Shown here piece after piece: positions 41,368 to 49,477 of a stretch of DNA of 64,000 nucleotides. Each line of letters opens with the position of its first letter. Position 1 is the first letter of the stretch. The translations under genes were made by a program, and so were the position numbers. The notes under the pieces are model-generated. The model saw nothing but the letters and a program-made list of their open reading frames with translations. It had not been told where the DNA came from and did no database searches. Origin of the DNA: Kitasatospora sp. MBT63 (GTDB lineage Bacteria; Actinomycetota; Actinomycetes; Streptomycetales; Streptomycetaceae); NCBI RefSeq assembly GCF_000710465.2, contig NZ_JAIZ01000139.1:1-64000 (forward strand), read 5' to 3'.

Positions 41368-41382
41368 TTGCATCCGATGCAA
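41368..41382. promoter_or_regulatory. 15-bp palindrome, candidate operator
   Basis: TTGCATCCGATGCAA is a perfect inverted repeat (7 bp around one base) in the 266-bp divergent region between the coupling-ATPase operon and the recombinase trio. A near-identical copy lies at 41499. Confidence 0.6.
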
Positions 41383-41390
41383 CAAGCGGC
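41380..41390. repeat. 11-bp direct repeat, left copy
   Basis: CAACAAGCGGC recurs at 44985-44995, just outside the other end of the recombinase trio. Candidate crossover core or target duplication of a small mobile element. Confidence 0.4.
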
Positions 41391-41479
41391 TGGGCCGGAG
41401 AAAGCACGTCTGACCTGCTCAGAGTCATGGGGAGGGGAGCCCGGCCGGGGAGGGATGTGCGGTCGGACCTGCGACGGTC

Positions 41480-41513
41480 TACATTAAACGCCACGATGTT
41501 GTATCTGATGCAA
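41480..41513 (+). promoter_or_regulatory. Putative -10 and second palindromic operator of the recombinase operon
   Basis: TACATT (41480-41485) is a plausible -10, though no good -35 is seen. TTGTATCTGATGCAA (41499-41513) lies where the transcript would begin, a typical repressor position. It is one base from the palindrome at 41368. Confidence 0.45.
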
Positions 41514-41527
41514 CCATTGAGGCGGGG

Positions 41528-42670
41528 ATGAGAACGGTCGATCTGCCGGGAGCGATCCACCTGGTTGTGCCGGACAACGTGCGGGCCTTGGACCCGGCGC
41601 CGGCGATGTTCAGCGCGATGCTGGAGGGCTGGTCCAGGCAGCAGCTGAGCCGCCTGCTCCAGCGGAAGACGATCGACGACAGGCTGGGCCTGGTCCGCCG
41701 CTTCGCCGAGTACACCGGCACCTACCCCTGGGAGTGGACGCCGGAGGACGTCGAGGCGTACTTCGCCTCCCAGATGTCCAAGAGGCCGCCGCTCGCCCAC
41801 TCCACCGTCCGCGGCCAGCAGGGCGACCTGGCGATGTTCTGCTCCTTCATCACCGACTCCCGCTACGGCTGGTCGTCGGCCTGCGAGGAGAAGTTCGGGC
41901 AGTTCCCCGTCCAGGTGTGCCACGAGTGGAACACCGCCGACCACGTCGCCGAGTACGAAGGCCGGCCCGGCCGGCGGGCGCTGACCTACGACGAGCTGCA
42001 GCAGTTCTTCGACGCGGCCGACAACCGGGTCGAGCGCATCCGCAAGCTCGGTCGCAAGGGCTCCCTGGCGGCCTGGCGCGACTCCGTGATGCTGAAGTCC
42101 GTCTACGCCTACGGGCTTCGCCGCCGCGAGTCCTCGATGCTCGACCTGCAGGACATGCGGCACAACCCGCGGGCCAAGGACTACGGCCGCTTCGGCGCCC
42201 AGGAGGTCCGCTTCGGCAAGGCCTCGCGCGGAAGCCCGCCCAAGCGCCGCACAGTGCTCACCGTCCCCGAGCTCGACTGGATCGTGGAGCTCCTGGAGGA
42301 GTGGGTCGACGAGGTCCGCCCCCGCTTCCAACCCGCCCAGCACCCCGCGCTGTGGGTGACCGAACGGTGTGGCCGCATGTCCGCACGCCGGCTGGACGAG
42401 GTCTTCGCGACCATCCGCCAGGAGGCCGAGCTCCCCGAGGAGCTCGAGCTCCACTGCCTGAGACACTCCTACATCACGCACTTGATCGAGTTCGGCTACC
42501 CGGAGCGGTTCGTCCAGGACCAGGTCGGCCACCGCTTCGGTTCCACCACCGCCCTCTACACCTGGGTGTCGGACGAGTTCCGCAACCGGCTGCTGGAACA
42601 GTCGCTCAAGCGCCAGTCCGTACGGCCAAGCCAGCGCCGCACGAAGCCGGAGAAAGGAAGCAGGAGATGA
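41528..42670 (+). CDS. Tyrosine recombinase/integrase, 380 residues
   Basis: Full catalytic set: Arg in YGLRRRESSML (about 195-205), HCLRHSYITH (309-318, H-x-x-R), GHRFGSTTALYTWV with His and the nucleophile Tyr near 343. The N-terminal SAM-like core-binding domain covers about 35-150. ATG at 41528 follows GGCGGGG. Coupled by ATGA to the HTH gene. It should cut and rejoin DNA at short core sites; the 11-bp direct repeat around the trio is a candidate. Confidence 0.9.
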   Translation: MRTVDLPGAIHLVVPDNVRALDPAPAMFSAMLEGWSRQQLSRLLQRKTIDDRLGLVRRFAEYTGTYPWEWTPEDVEAYFASQMSKRPPLAHSTVRGQQGDLAMFCSFITDSRYGWSSACEEKFGQFPVQVCHEWNTADHVAEYEGRPGRRALTYDELQQFFDAADNRVERIRKLGRKGSLAAWRDSVMLKSVYAYGLRRRESSMLDLQDMRHNPRAKDYGRFGAQEVRFGKASRGSPPKRRTVLTVPELDWIVELLEEWVDEVRPRFQPAQHPALWVTERCGRMSARRLDEVFATIRQEAELPEELELHCLRHSYITHLIEFGYPERFVQDQVGHRFGSTTALYTWVSDEFRNRLLEQSLKRQSVRPSQRRTKPEKGSRR

Positions 42671-43002
42671 AGAAGAACATGAGCATCCGCTGGAACCTGC
42701 GGAAGCTGATGGCCGCACGGGACCTGTTCCAGACCAGTGACCTGGTGCCCCTGCTGGCCGAACGCGGTGTCCACCTGTCACGCGAGCAGGTGTATCGACT
42801 CGTCGCACAGCCACCTCAGCGCCTCTCGATGGACACGCTGGCCGCGCTCTGCGACATCCTCGCCGTCACCCCGAACGACCTCATCGAGGTTGTCGAGGTC
42901 AAGGCCCAGGTCGCCAAGCCGACCGCCTCCGGCGAGACCGCCAGCAGCGAACCGGCCCCGCCGACCCGCCGCACCCGCGTCCGCCGGCCGGAGGGCCTGT
43001 GA
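42667..43002 (+). CDS. XRE-type helix-turn-helix regulator, 111 residues
   Basis: Residues 5-68 form a Cro/CI-type HTH (LRKLMAARDLFQTSDLVPLL, LSREQVYRLVAQ, LSMDTLAALCDILAVTPNDLI). A Ser/Pro/Arg-rich tail follows. Start and stop overlap both neighbours (ATGA, GTGA). It is the best candidate to bind the twin palindromes upstream and control the operon. Family and context are clear; the target is inferred. Confidence 0.8.
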   Translation: MKKNMSIRWNLRKLMAARDLFQTSDLVPLLAERGVHLSREQVYRLVAQPPQRLSMDTLAALCDILAVTPNDLIEVVEVKAQVAKPTASGETASSEPAPPTRRTRVRRPEGL

Positions 43003-44954
43003 CCCCTCGCACCACGCAGGAGTTCTTCGACCGGCTGGTCGCCCTGGTGGCCGCCGACCTCCCGGAACTGGGAACGGAAGGCGCCGCAACGATCCTCCGC
43101 TCGATGGACCACCGCACCCGCCGCTTCCTGCGGGAACATCTGGAGGTGTTCCCACAGGCCCTGACCAGCGGAAGCGCCCACGCGACGCCGTGCGTCCAGC
43201 GCTTCATCACCGTGCTGCGGGAAGCCGGCTACACCCGCGTGAAGCAGCCGGCCTGCCCGCGCTGCGGACTGCTCCGCCCGCTGGTCGAGAACGCCTCGCC
43301 CGGCATCGGACACCTGTGCAGGAACTGCTTCTACCTCAGCAAGACCGGCTCCTGCCGACGCTGCGGAAAGACCCGCCCACTGGTTTCCCAGGGCCACTGC
43401 TCGGCCTGCTACCGCCTCCACGTGGGTCCGAAGAAGGTGTGCGCCGCCTGCGGCCGGCTGACAGTCTGCTCGGCCGGGACCGGCCGACTCCTGTGCGACT
43501 CGTGCCGTCCGCGCCGCCCGAAGCCCTGCACACTCTGCGCCAAGTCCGCTGTGGCATACGCTCATTGGCCACTCGGGCCGGTCTGCGGAATGTGCTACGA
43601 CCGGAACCGGCAGCACCCGGGAACGTGCACCCGGTGCGGCCAGCGCCGGGTCCTGATCGCCCGACTCGACGGCCAACCGGCCTGCGGCCCCTGCGCGGGC
43701 AGCACCACCGACTACCTCTGCACGCACTGCGGCAACCCAAGCGACTCGTCCTTCCGCCCGACGTTGTGCGCCCGCTGTGCCCTCAAGGTCGAGGTGGCCG
43801 ACTACTTCGAGGGCCTGCCCCCGGCCGCCGCACGGCAGTTGAACCCGCTCCGCGAAGCGTTCAGCCGCACCGACCAGCCCCAAACCGTCGCCTCCTGGCT
43901 CCGCAATGCCAAGGGCGCCCGCTTCCTCCGCGACCTTGCCCGGGCCGGACGCGAGGTGACCCACCAACGTCTCGACGCCTTCACTGCGGAACACCCCATG
44001 GCCGGCGGCCACCTGCGCAAGCTCCTCGTCGCCGTCGGAGTCCTGGCCGCCCGTGACGAACACCTGGCCCAGGTCGAACGCCACCTGGAGCGCGTCATCG
44101 CCCGCCACCCGCAGTTCAGCGCGGTACTCAGGGCCTACGGCCGCTGGAGCGTCCTTCCGCGCCTGCGGCGCCGAGCCCAGCGGCGCCCGCCCACCAGCTA
44201 CGTCACCAGCTGGGCGACCACCCGGATCAACCGCGGGGTCCAGTTCCTGACCTGGGCCGCGAACCAGCAGGTCGAGCTCGCCCAGGTCACCCAGGAGCAG
44301 GTCGACCAGTGGCTCACGGAGGGATCGCGCGCCCGCTACCAGCTGCGCGACTTCCTCGTCTGGACCGCCCGCCGGGGCCTGTCCCGAGACCTGCTCGTCC
44401 CCCACCTCAGCAAGCCCGACCCGGCCGGGATGGACGAGGACGACCACTGGGACATGCTCCAGCAGTGCCTCCACGACGACGAACTCCCGCTCGACGTCCG
44501 TGTCGCCGGCGCCCTGGTCCTCCTCTACGGCCAGCAGGTCAGCCGCATCGTCAGGCTGACCGCCGCCGATCTCAGCCGAACGGGTGAGCAGACCTTCCTT
44601 ACGCTCGAGCAGGCGCCCGTGCTGCTGCCCGCGGATCTCGCGGTGCTGGTCACCGAGCTCAGCGACCGGCCGGACAACGCCGCGGTTCGAGGCAGCGGCG
44701 CGACCCGCTGGCTCTTCCCCAGCAACCGTCATCCGAACGGCCACTGGCAGCCGGCCACCATCACCAAGCGCCTCAACCAGGCTGGCATCCAGGTGAAACC
44801 AGGCCGCGCCACCGCGCTGACGAACCTCGGGCAGGACCTGCCGCCGGCCGTACTCGCCTCGCTGACCGGCATGCACATCGTCACGGCAGAGAAGTGGTAC
44901 CGGCGGGCGGCTCCGGACTGGGCCGTCTACATCCAGAGCCGCCGGAACAGCTGA
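42999..44954 (+). CDS. Zinc-ribbon array fused to a degenerate tyrosine-recombinase-like domain, 651 residues
   Basis: Residues 85-285 contain about nine CxxC pairs (CPRCG, CRNC, CRRCG, CSAC, CAACG, CDSC, CTLC, CGMC, CTRCG and more), a tandem zinc-ribbon array. From about 380 a core-binding and catalytic-like fold follows. The usual GLRxxE position reads YGQQVSRIVRLT, and the LRH box reads PGRATALTNLG. TGMHIVTAEKWYRRA keeps a His and the final Tyr. Catalysis is therefore doubtful, and a DNA-targeting subunit is more likely. The trio's sizes (380, 111, 651) recall Tn554 TnpA, TnpC and TnpB. GTG start overlaps the HTH stop. Confidence 0.75.
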   Translation: MTPRTTQEFFDRLVALVAADLPELGTEGAATILRSMDHRTRRFLREHLEVFPQALTSGSAHATPCVQRFITVLREAGYTRVKQPACPRCGLLRPLVENASPGIGHLCRNCFYLSKTGSCRRCGKTRPLVSQGHCSACYRLHVGPKKVCAACGRLTVCSAGTGRLLCDSCRPRRPKPCTLCAKSAVAYAHWPLGPVCGMCYDRNRQHPGTCTRCGQRRVLIARLDGQPACGPCAGSTTDYLCTHCGNPSDSSFRPTLCARCALKVEVADYFEGLPPAAARQLNPLREAFSRTDQPQTVASWLRNAKGARFLRDLARAGREVTHQRLDAFTAEHPMAGGHLRKLLVAVGVLAARDEHLAQVERHLERVIARHPQFSAVLRAYGRWSVLPRLRRRAQRRPPTSYVTSWATTRINRGVQFLTWAANQQVELAQVTQEQVDQWLTEGSRARYQLRDFLVWTARRGLSRDLLVPHLSKPDPAGMDEDDHWDMLQQCLHDDELPLDVRVAGALVLLYGQQVSRIVRLTAADLSRTGEQTFLTLEQAPVLLPADLAVLVTELSDRPDNAAVRGSGATRWLFPSNRHPNGHWQPATITKRLNQAGIQVKPGRATALTNLGQDLPPAVLASLTGMHIVTAEKWYRRAAPDWAVYIQSRRNS

Positions 44955-44957
44955 ATA

Positions 44958-44983
44958 TGGGGCGTCACGAATGACGCTCCCCA
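44958..44983 (+). terminator. Weak hairpin after the recombinase trio
   Basis: TGGGGCGTCA pairs with TGACGCTCCCCA apart from a 2-base bulge, four bases past the stop. Confidence 0.4.
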
Positions 44984-44984
44984 C

Positions 44985-44995
44985 CAACAAGCGGC
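44985..44995. repeat. 11-bp direct repeat, right copy
   Basis: CAACAAGCGGC, identical to 41380-41390 and 3,605 bp away, directly after the trio. Confidence 0.4.
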
Positions 44996-45038
44996 CGAGA
45001 GGTTTCTCGGCCAGCCGAATGGATGACGTCTTTGCAGG

Positions 45039-46040
45039 TCAGGCGATATGCCGCATGGCCAGGACCTCATCGCGCCAGTCGTTGAGGGTGCGGATCCGCA
45101 CGTTCAGGCCCGTCCTCGGCGCCTCGATCACCTGGCCTTCCCCGATGTACATGCCGACGTGCTCGGGGCGCGTGGCGGTGCCGCGGGAGAACAGCAGGTC
45201 TCCGGGGCGCAGGTCGGCGATCGAGAGGACCGCCGTGCCGGAGTTGATCTGGTCGTACGTGGTCCGGGGGAGGTTCACCCCGGCCGATCCCCAGGCCATT
45301 TTCACCAAGCTTGAGCAGTCGCAGCCGTTCTGGCCCGCGTACGGGGAGACGCAGTCTCCGCCCCACACGTACGGCGTGTCGAGGGCGGTGCGCGCGGCGG
45401 CGATGGCACGGCCGGCGCCCTCGGAGCCCTGCGGAAGCGGGATCGCCCCATCGCCGCTGGCCGCCCACTGCGCCGCACGCTCGCGGATCAGCCGCACGTA
45501 GTCCCGGGTCTCCTGGTACGGCGGGATCCCGTTGTACTTCTTCACCGCTCCGGGGCCGGCGTTGTAGCCGGCCAGCATGTTCTCGGTACTGTCGCCGGCG
45601 ACGCCCTTGAGCTCCTCCGCCAGCGCGCAGTCGAAGGCGGCGGCCGCCGGCACGGCGTCCGCCGGATCGAACGGATCCTTGCGGCCGTCACCGTTGCCGT
45701 CGACGCCGTAACTGCTCCAGGTCCCGTCCATGAACTGGGCGATTCCGCGGGCATGCACCGGCGACTCTGCCTTCGGATCGAAACCCGACTCCTGGAAGAG
45801 CTGCGCGGCCAGCAGCGAGGGCGTCAGCTGGGGGCACTTGCCGACGAGCGCGGTGGCGATGAGGGAGCGCAGCCACTCCGGCACGGGGGCGGCGGTCGTG
45901 ATGCCTCCTCCGGGGCCGGTCTCGCGCCCGGGCTGGGCCGAGGCCTTGCCGATGGTGCCCGCCACGGCCAGCATCAGCGCGACGAGGAAGACGCCGCCGG
46001 TGAAGAGCGCCGTGCCGGCCGTCTTCAGAAACTTGTTCAT
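45039..46040 (-). CDS. Bifunctional cell-wall hydrolase of the secretion system (lysozyme plus NlpC/P60), 333 residues
   Basis: An N-terminal membrane or signal segment (10-31) is followed by a lytic transglycosylase domain (LFQESGFDPKAE with Glu 84, GIAQFMDGTW, YNAGPGAV) and an NlpC/P60 peptidase domain (Cys 242 in CDCSSLV, His 294 in PEHVGMY). This TcpG/CwlT/VirB1 arrangement opens the peptidoglycan for the conjugation channel. It acts outside the membrane. ATG at 46040 has GAGAG upstream. Last gene of the channel operon. Confidence 0.9.
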   Translation of the reverse strand: MNKFLKTAGTALFTGGVFLVALMLAVAGTIGKASAQPGRETGPGGGITTAAPVPEWLRSLIATALVGKCPQLTPSLLAAQLFQESGFDPKAESPVHARGIAQFMDGTWSSYGVDGNGDGRKDPFDPADAVPAAAAFDCALAEELKGVAGDSTENMLAGYNAGPGAVKKYNGIPPYQETRDYVRLIRERAAQWAASGDGAIPLPQGSEGAGRAIAAARTALDTPYVWGGDCVSPYAGQNGCDCSSLVKMAWGSAGVNLPRTTYDQINSGTAVLSIADLRPGDLLFSRGTATRPEHVGMYIGEGQVIEAPRTGLNVRIRTLNDWRDEVLAMRHIA

Positions 46041-46049
46041 CTCGGGCTC

Positions 46050-46703
46050 TCAGGCGTTCGGCAGCGCCGTGACGCGCCAGCTGTCGTCGGTACCGGCGCG
46101 GACCTCGAGCGCCGCTTGCTCGAGGGCCACGGTTGTAGGGGTGCCTGGCGCGGTGATGGTCACCCGGTAGGTGACTCGCACGACCGCGACCGCGCCGGTA
46201 GGCGCGGGTGCTCCGTCGGGGAGCGCGACCTCGATGACCTCGGCGACGACCTGGGCCTGCTGGCTTCTCAGCTCCTCCCATCGGTGGGCTGCTGCGGGCC
46301 GGGGTGAGGAGAGGTCGGCCCCGAGGTCCGGGGAGGCGACGGCAGAGGCGCGGCGACCGGCGTCCTCGAAGGAGGTGTCATGGCCGGGCCGGGCGTCGTG
46401 AGAAGCCCAGGCCGTCACGAACCGGCGGGCGACCTGCTCGACGGCGGCGGGTATGACGACGTGCTGCTCCGGCTCACCCGTCGCACCGCTGGAGGCGGCG
46501 GTACCCGGGAGGGGAAGCCCGGAAGAGGTGTGCACCGCCGACGGCTGAGGACTGGCCGCTTCAGTTCCCGTCGCGGCGGCCGGCCGCTGGGGGGCAGCGT
46601 CGTGCGACGGCACTACCGCGAGCAGCAGCACACCGATGACGGCGAGCACGACGGCTGTGGCGAACAGGGCGGCGGTGGCCATCTTCTGGGCACGGGGCGA
46701 CAT
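46050..46703 (-). CDS. Membrane protein with an NTF2-like external domain, 217 residues
   Basis: One transmembrane helix (about 9-33, ATAALFATAVVLAVIGVLLLA), a Pro/Ala/Ser linker (35-80), then an alpha+beta domain (VEQVARRFVTAWASHD; VVAEVIEVALPDG; VAVVRVTYRVTI; VALEQAALEV) typical of VirB8/TcpC-type NTF2 folds. It would be a second, smaller VirB8-like scaffold beside the 363-residue TcpC-like protein. ATG at 46703 follows GGGAG. Confidence 0.7.
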   Translation of the reverse strand: MSPRAQKMATAALFATAVVLAVIGVLLLAVVPSHDAAPQRPAAATGTEAASPQPSAVHTSSGLPLPGTAASSGATGEPEQHVVIPAAVEQVARRFVTAWASHDARPGHDTSFEDAGRRASAVASPDLGADLSSPRPAAAHRWEELRSQQAQVVAEVIEVALPDGAPAPTGAVAVVRVTYRVTITAPGTPTTVALEQAALEVRAGTDDSWRVTALPNA

Positions 46704-46759
46704 GCGGGACTCCCTGGCGGGGTGGGTTTGTGTTCGGGTGGGACCGTGACGACGGCCGG

Positions 46760-46791
46760 GTGGTGAGGGTGCGCCGGGGCGCCCTCACCAC
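46760..46791 (-). terminator. Hairpin after the VirB6/TcpH-like gene
   Basis: GTGGTGAGGG (46760-46769) pairs with CCCTCACCAC (46782-46791), four bases past the stop. Two channel genes follow it, so it may lower their expression rather than end the operon. Confidence 0.6.
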
Positions 46792-46795
46792 CTGG

Positions 46796-49477
46796 TCAGC
46801 TCTCGTCGCCGGCCCGGTTGGCGGGACCGGCCGGCCTGGTGGCCCGGCGCAGTCGCCTGGCGGGCGCGCTCGGCGGGGCGGTGCTGGCCTCAGGTGCGAC
46901 GGACGGCTCGGCCGGCTCCGGACCGGCTGCAGCCGGCTGAGCGTCACCGGCCGGCTCCACCTGCGGCGCCTCGGCGTCGGTCTCCTGCTCGGGTGCTGGC
47001 GGTTGCTCCGGGTCCTGAGGTTCTGCCTTGGGAGAGGGGGCGACCAAGCCAGCCGTCGAGGCCGAGGTTGGCGCCGGCCGCAGGCCGCTGCTCGGCTGGG
47101 GGGCGGGCCCGGGCACTCGAGGCGCGGTGGCCGCGGACTTGGCCCGCGGGACCCCGGTGGTCGGCTGCTGGGGGGCGAGCGGCTGGGCGAGGCCGAGCTG
47201 CAGATAGGCACCCTGGCGGCCGACGAACCGGGCCGCGGTGCCGACGTTGTCCCGGTACTCCTGCATGAACGCGGACGCCTCGTCCACCTTCTTGCCGACC
47301 TTGGTGCTGGCACGGTCCTTCGCTGCCATCAGGTCGCTGCGTACCTGGGCGGCGCGAACTCCGGCTGCCTGGGCCCCGCGCTTGGTGGCCTTCACGCCTC
47401 GCGGGACGCTCACCGGTGCGCCCGCGGTGGCGTACACCGCGAACTTGCCGGCCTTGGCTCCGTAGCGGGCGGCCATCGCCGCTGCCTTGCCCGTGGCCAT
47501 GGTGGCGCGCCCGCCTCGCGTCTGGGCGAGCTTGTTGGCCGCCGCAGTGGCGATCCTCTTGCGCAGGTGCTGCTTGGCCGCGTTCTGGGCGGCCATCTTG
47601 GCCGCCGTCGCGGTGCCGCCGGTGCCGGCCGCGACCGCCACGTTCGTGGCGAGGCGGGCGGCGGCTCGCAGTTTCCCGCCCTTGGCGCGGCCCTTCTGCG
47701 GTCCGACCCACAGATCGCGGGCCCGGCGTCCGGCCTTGCCGATGGGCTGGGTGACCTTCCGAGCCTCGGCCTTGCTGTCCCCCCAGATCTGCTTGAGGCC
47801 CGGCGCCGTCTCCGCGTACCGGCCGGGCGAGGAGAACACCGAGTTCCGTGAGCCGCCCACCCTGGCGTTGGCCAGGCGGCGGTTCAAGTTCACGGCGATC
47901 TGGCGAGAGGTCTCCTTGATCTTCTTTTGGCCTGCCAGCGCGGCGATCGCGGTCAGGTCGATCGCGACGAATTTGGTCGCGAGGACCTTTCCGGTGTCCG
48001 CGTCGATCAGCGCGAGGATTATCAGGATGAAGATCGCCAGGAAGAGGATGGCCAGGACGACACTCAGGACCGACTTGATGACCGCCGAGACCCACCGCCA
48101 GAGCGTGGCGCGGCCGCCGCCGGGCAGGATGCCGGCCGCCAAGGCCCAGTGGCCCTGGATCGCCTGGAACGCCAGCCACCCCTGGGCGACCAGGAAGCCG
48201 CCGGTGATGAGGACCAGGAGAACGACGACGATCACGGCGGCGATCGCCACGAACAGGGCGCTGAACGCCATGTCCGCCGAGGCCTTCTTCGCTTCCGGCT
48301 CGACTCCGCTCTGCTCACATGTCTTGAGGAAGTTGGCGCCGGCGTCCTGGAGTTGCTGCAGGTACGTTGGTCCGCCCGCGGGGTTGGCCCGGTTGCCTTC
48401 CCAGGCGTTGAGGCCCATCTGGCCCCAGTTGTACTCGACGACCTTGTACTTGCCGTACGCCTTGGCGCAGGCACCGTCGAAGGTGCGGCCGTACTGCATC
48501 AGCTGCGTCGGCTTGACGATGAGCGCATCGACCAGCGCGTCCTTGATCGGCTTGCTGACCTGCTCGGGGTTCGCGTCGACCTTGCTCGGGTCCTTGCTGA
48601 GCACCAGGGAGGAGACCTGGAGGCTGAAGTTCTTTGCTGTGCCGAGGAGGCCGTCCTCGGACAGCAGCATGGTCGAGCCCGCCGGGGCGGCCAGGTTCTT
48701 GTCCGTGCCCAGCAGCACCTGGGCCGGCGAGACGAGCACGGTGGTGGCCACCGCGGCGATGACGAGGGACAGGCCCGCCTCGGCGAAGCCGCGGCTGCGG
48801 TTGCGGAACATGATCTGCCAGCCCGCGAAGACGGCCGCGATCATCAGGAAGAGCGACGGCAGCCCGAGGCGGTTGATGACCTGGTCGCGGATCGTGGTGG
48901 CGATGCCGTCGACCGGCTTGACGAGGATGCCGGCGAGGCCGAATCCCAGGGCCCACTGGAGGAGCCAGCAGGCGAAGCCGACGACCCAGCGCGCGACCGA
49001 GAAGAAGAGGACGGCCAGCACGTTCCAGATCTTGAGGTCGAAGTCGTCCCACTCTCCGGTGTCGCTGCTGACGGAGTACGCGGAGATCGGCACACCCTCG
49101 CGGTCGGTCACGTTGAACGGCTGCAGCAGCCCGTCGCCGGCGTCGGTCGGCGGGATGCTCAAGTCCTTGACCGGCTTGCCCTGCGGGTCCGGGGGCGCCG
49201 GCGACGTGCCCGGCTTGGGGGTCCAGGACGGTCCGGTGGCCGGCGTCGTCGGTGCCGGGCTCGGCGCCGGCGGGTTCGGCCCGGGCTGCGGGGTGGCGCT
49301 GGAGCCCGGCGGCTTCGGCGCCGGGCCCGGAGACGGGGTCGGGACCTGCGGGTCGGCCCAGGCCATCGCGGCCACGAAGGCGAGGAAGATCGCGATCGGC
49401 ACCGCGACCAGCCACAGCCGACGCCGGCTCGGCCACCGCAGCCGGCCCCCGCCGGTGGCGTTGGTCTGCCGGCTCAC
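46796..49477 (-). CDS. VirB6/TcpH-like channel membrane protein, 893 residues
   Basis: Signal-like N-terminus (about 20-42) and a Pro-rich extracellular linker (45-95), then at least seven hydrophobic segments between about 140 and 480 (for example LFLMIAAVFAGWQIMF, AVIVVVLLVLITGGFLVA, VVLAILFLAIFILIILALI). The long basic, Ala/Lys/Arg-rich cytoplasmic region (490-730) and the Pro/Ala/Glu tail match the actinobacterial TrbL/VirB6-like proteins. It should form the central membrane conduit. GTG at 49477 overlaps the VirB4-like stop (GTGA). Confidence 0.8.
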   Translation of the reverse strand: MSRQTNATGGGRLRWPSRRRLWLVAVPIAIFLAFVAAMAWADPQVPTPSPGPAPKPPGSSATPQPGPNPPAPSPAPTTPATGPSWTPKPGTSPAPPDPQGKPVKDLSIPPTDAGDGLLQPFNVTDREGVPISAYSVSSDTGEWDDFDLKIWNVLAVLFFSVARWVVGFACWLLQWALGFGLAGILVKPVDGIATTIRDQVINRLGLPSLFLMIAAVFAGWQIMFRNRSRGFAEAGLSLVIAAVATTVLVSPAQVLLGTDKNLAAPAGSTMLLSEDGLLGTAKNFSLQVSSLVLSKDPSKVDANPEQVSKPIKDALVDALIVKPTQLMQYGRTFDGACAKAYGKYKVVEYNWGQMGLNAWEGNRANPAGGPTYLQQLQDAGANFLKTCEQSGVEPEAKKASADMAFSALFVAIAAVIVVVLLVLITGGFLVAQGWLAFQAIQGHWALAAGILPGGGRATLWRWVSAVIKSVLSVVLAILFLAIFILIILALIDADTGKVLATKFVAIDLTAIAALAGQKKIKETSRQIAVNLNRRLANARVGGSRNSVFSSPGRYAETAPGLKQIWGDSKAEARKVTQPIGKAGRRARDLWVGPQKGRAKGGKLRAAARLATNVAVAAGTGGTATAAKMAAQNAAKQHLRKRIATAAANKLAQTRGGRATMATGKAAAMAARYGAKAGKFAVYATAGAPVSVPRGVKATKRGAQAAGVRAAQVRSDLMAAKDRASTKVGKKVDEASAFMQEYRDNVGTAARFVGRQGAYLQLGLAQPLAPQQPTTGVPRAKSAATAPRVPGPAPQPSSGLRPAPTSASTAGLVAPSPKAEPQDPEQPPAPEQETDAEAPQVEPAGDAQPAAAGPEPAEPSVAPEASTAPPSAPARRLRRATRPAGPANRAGDES

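Noticed and set aside
42816-44990. A 724-codon minus-strand frame opposite the zinc-ribbon recombinase-like gene
   Set aside because: Low-complexity shadow; the plus-strand frame has regular CxxC pairs and coupled start and stop sites.
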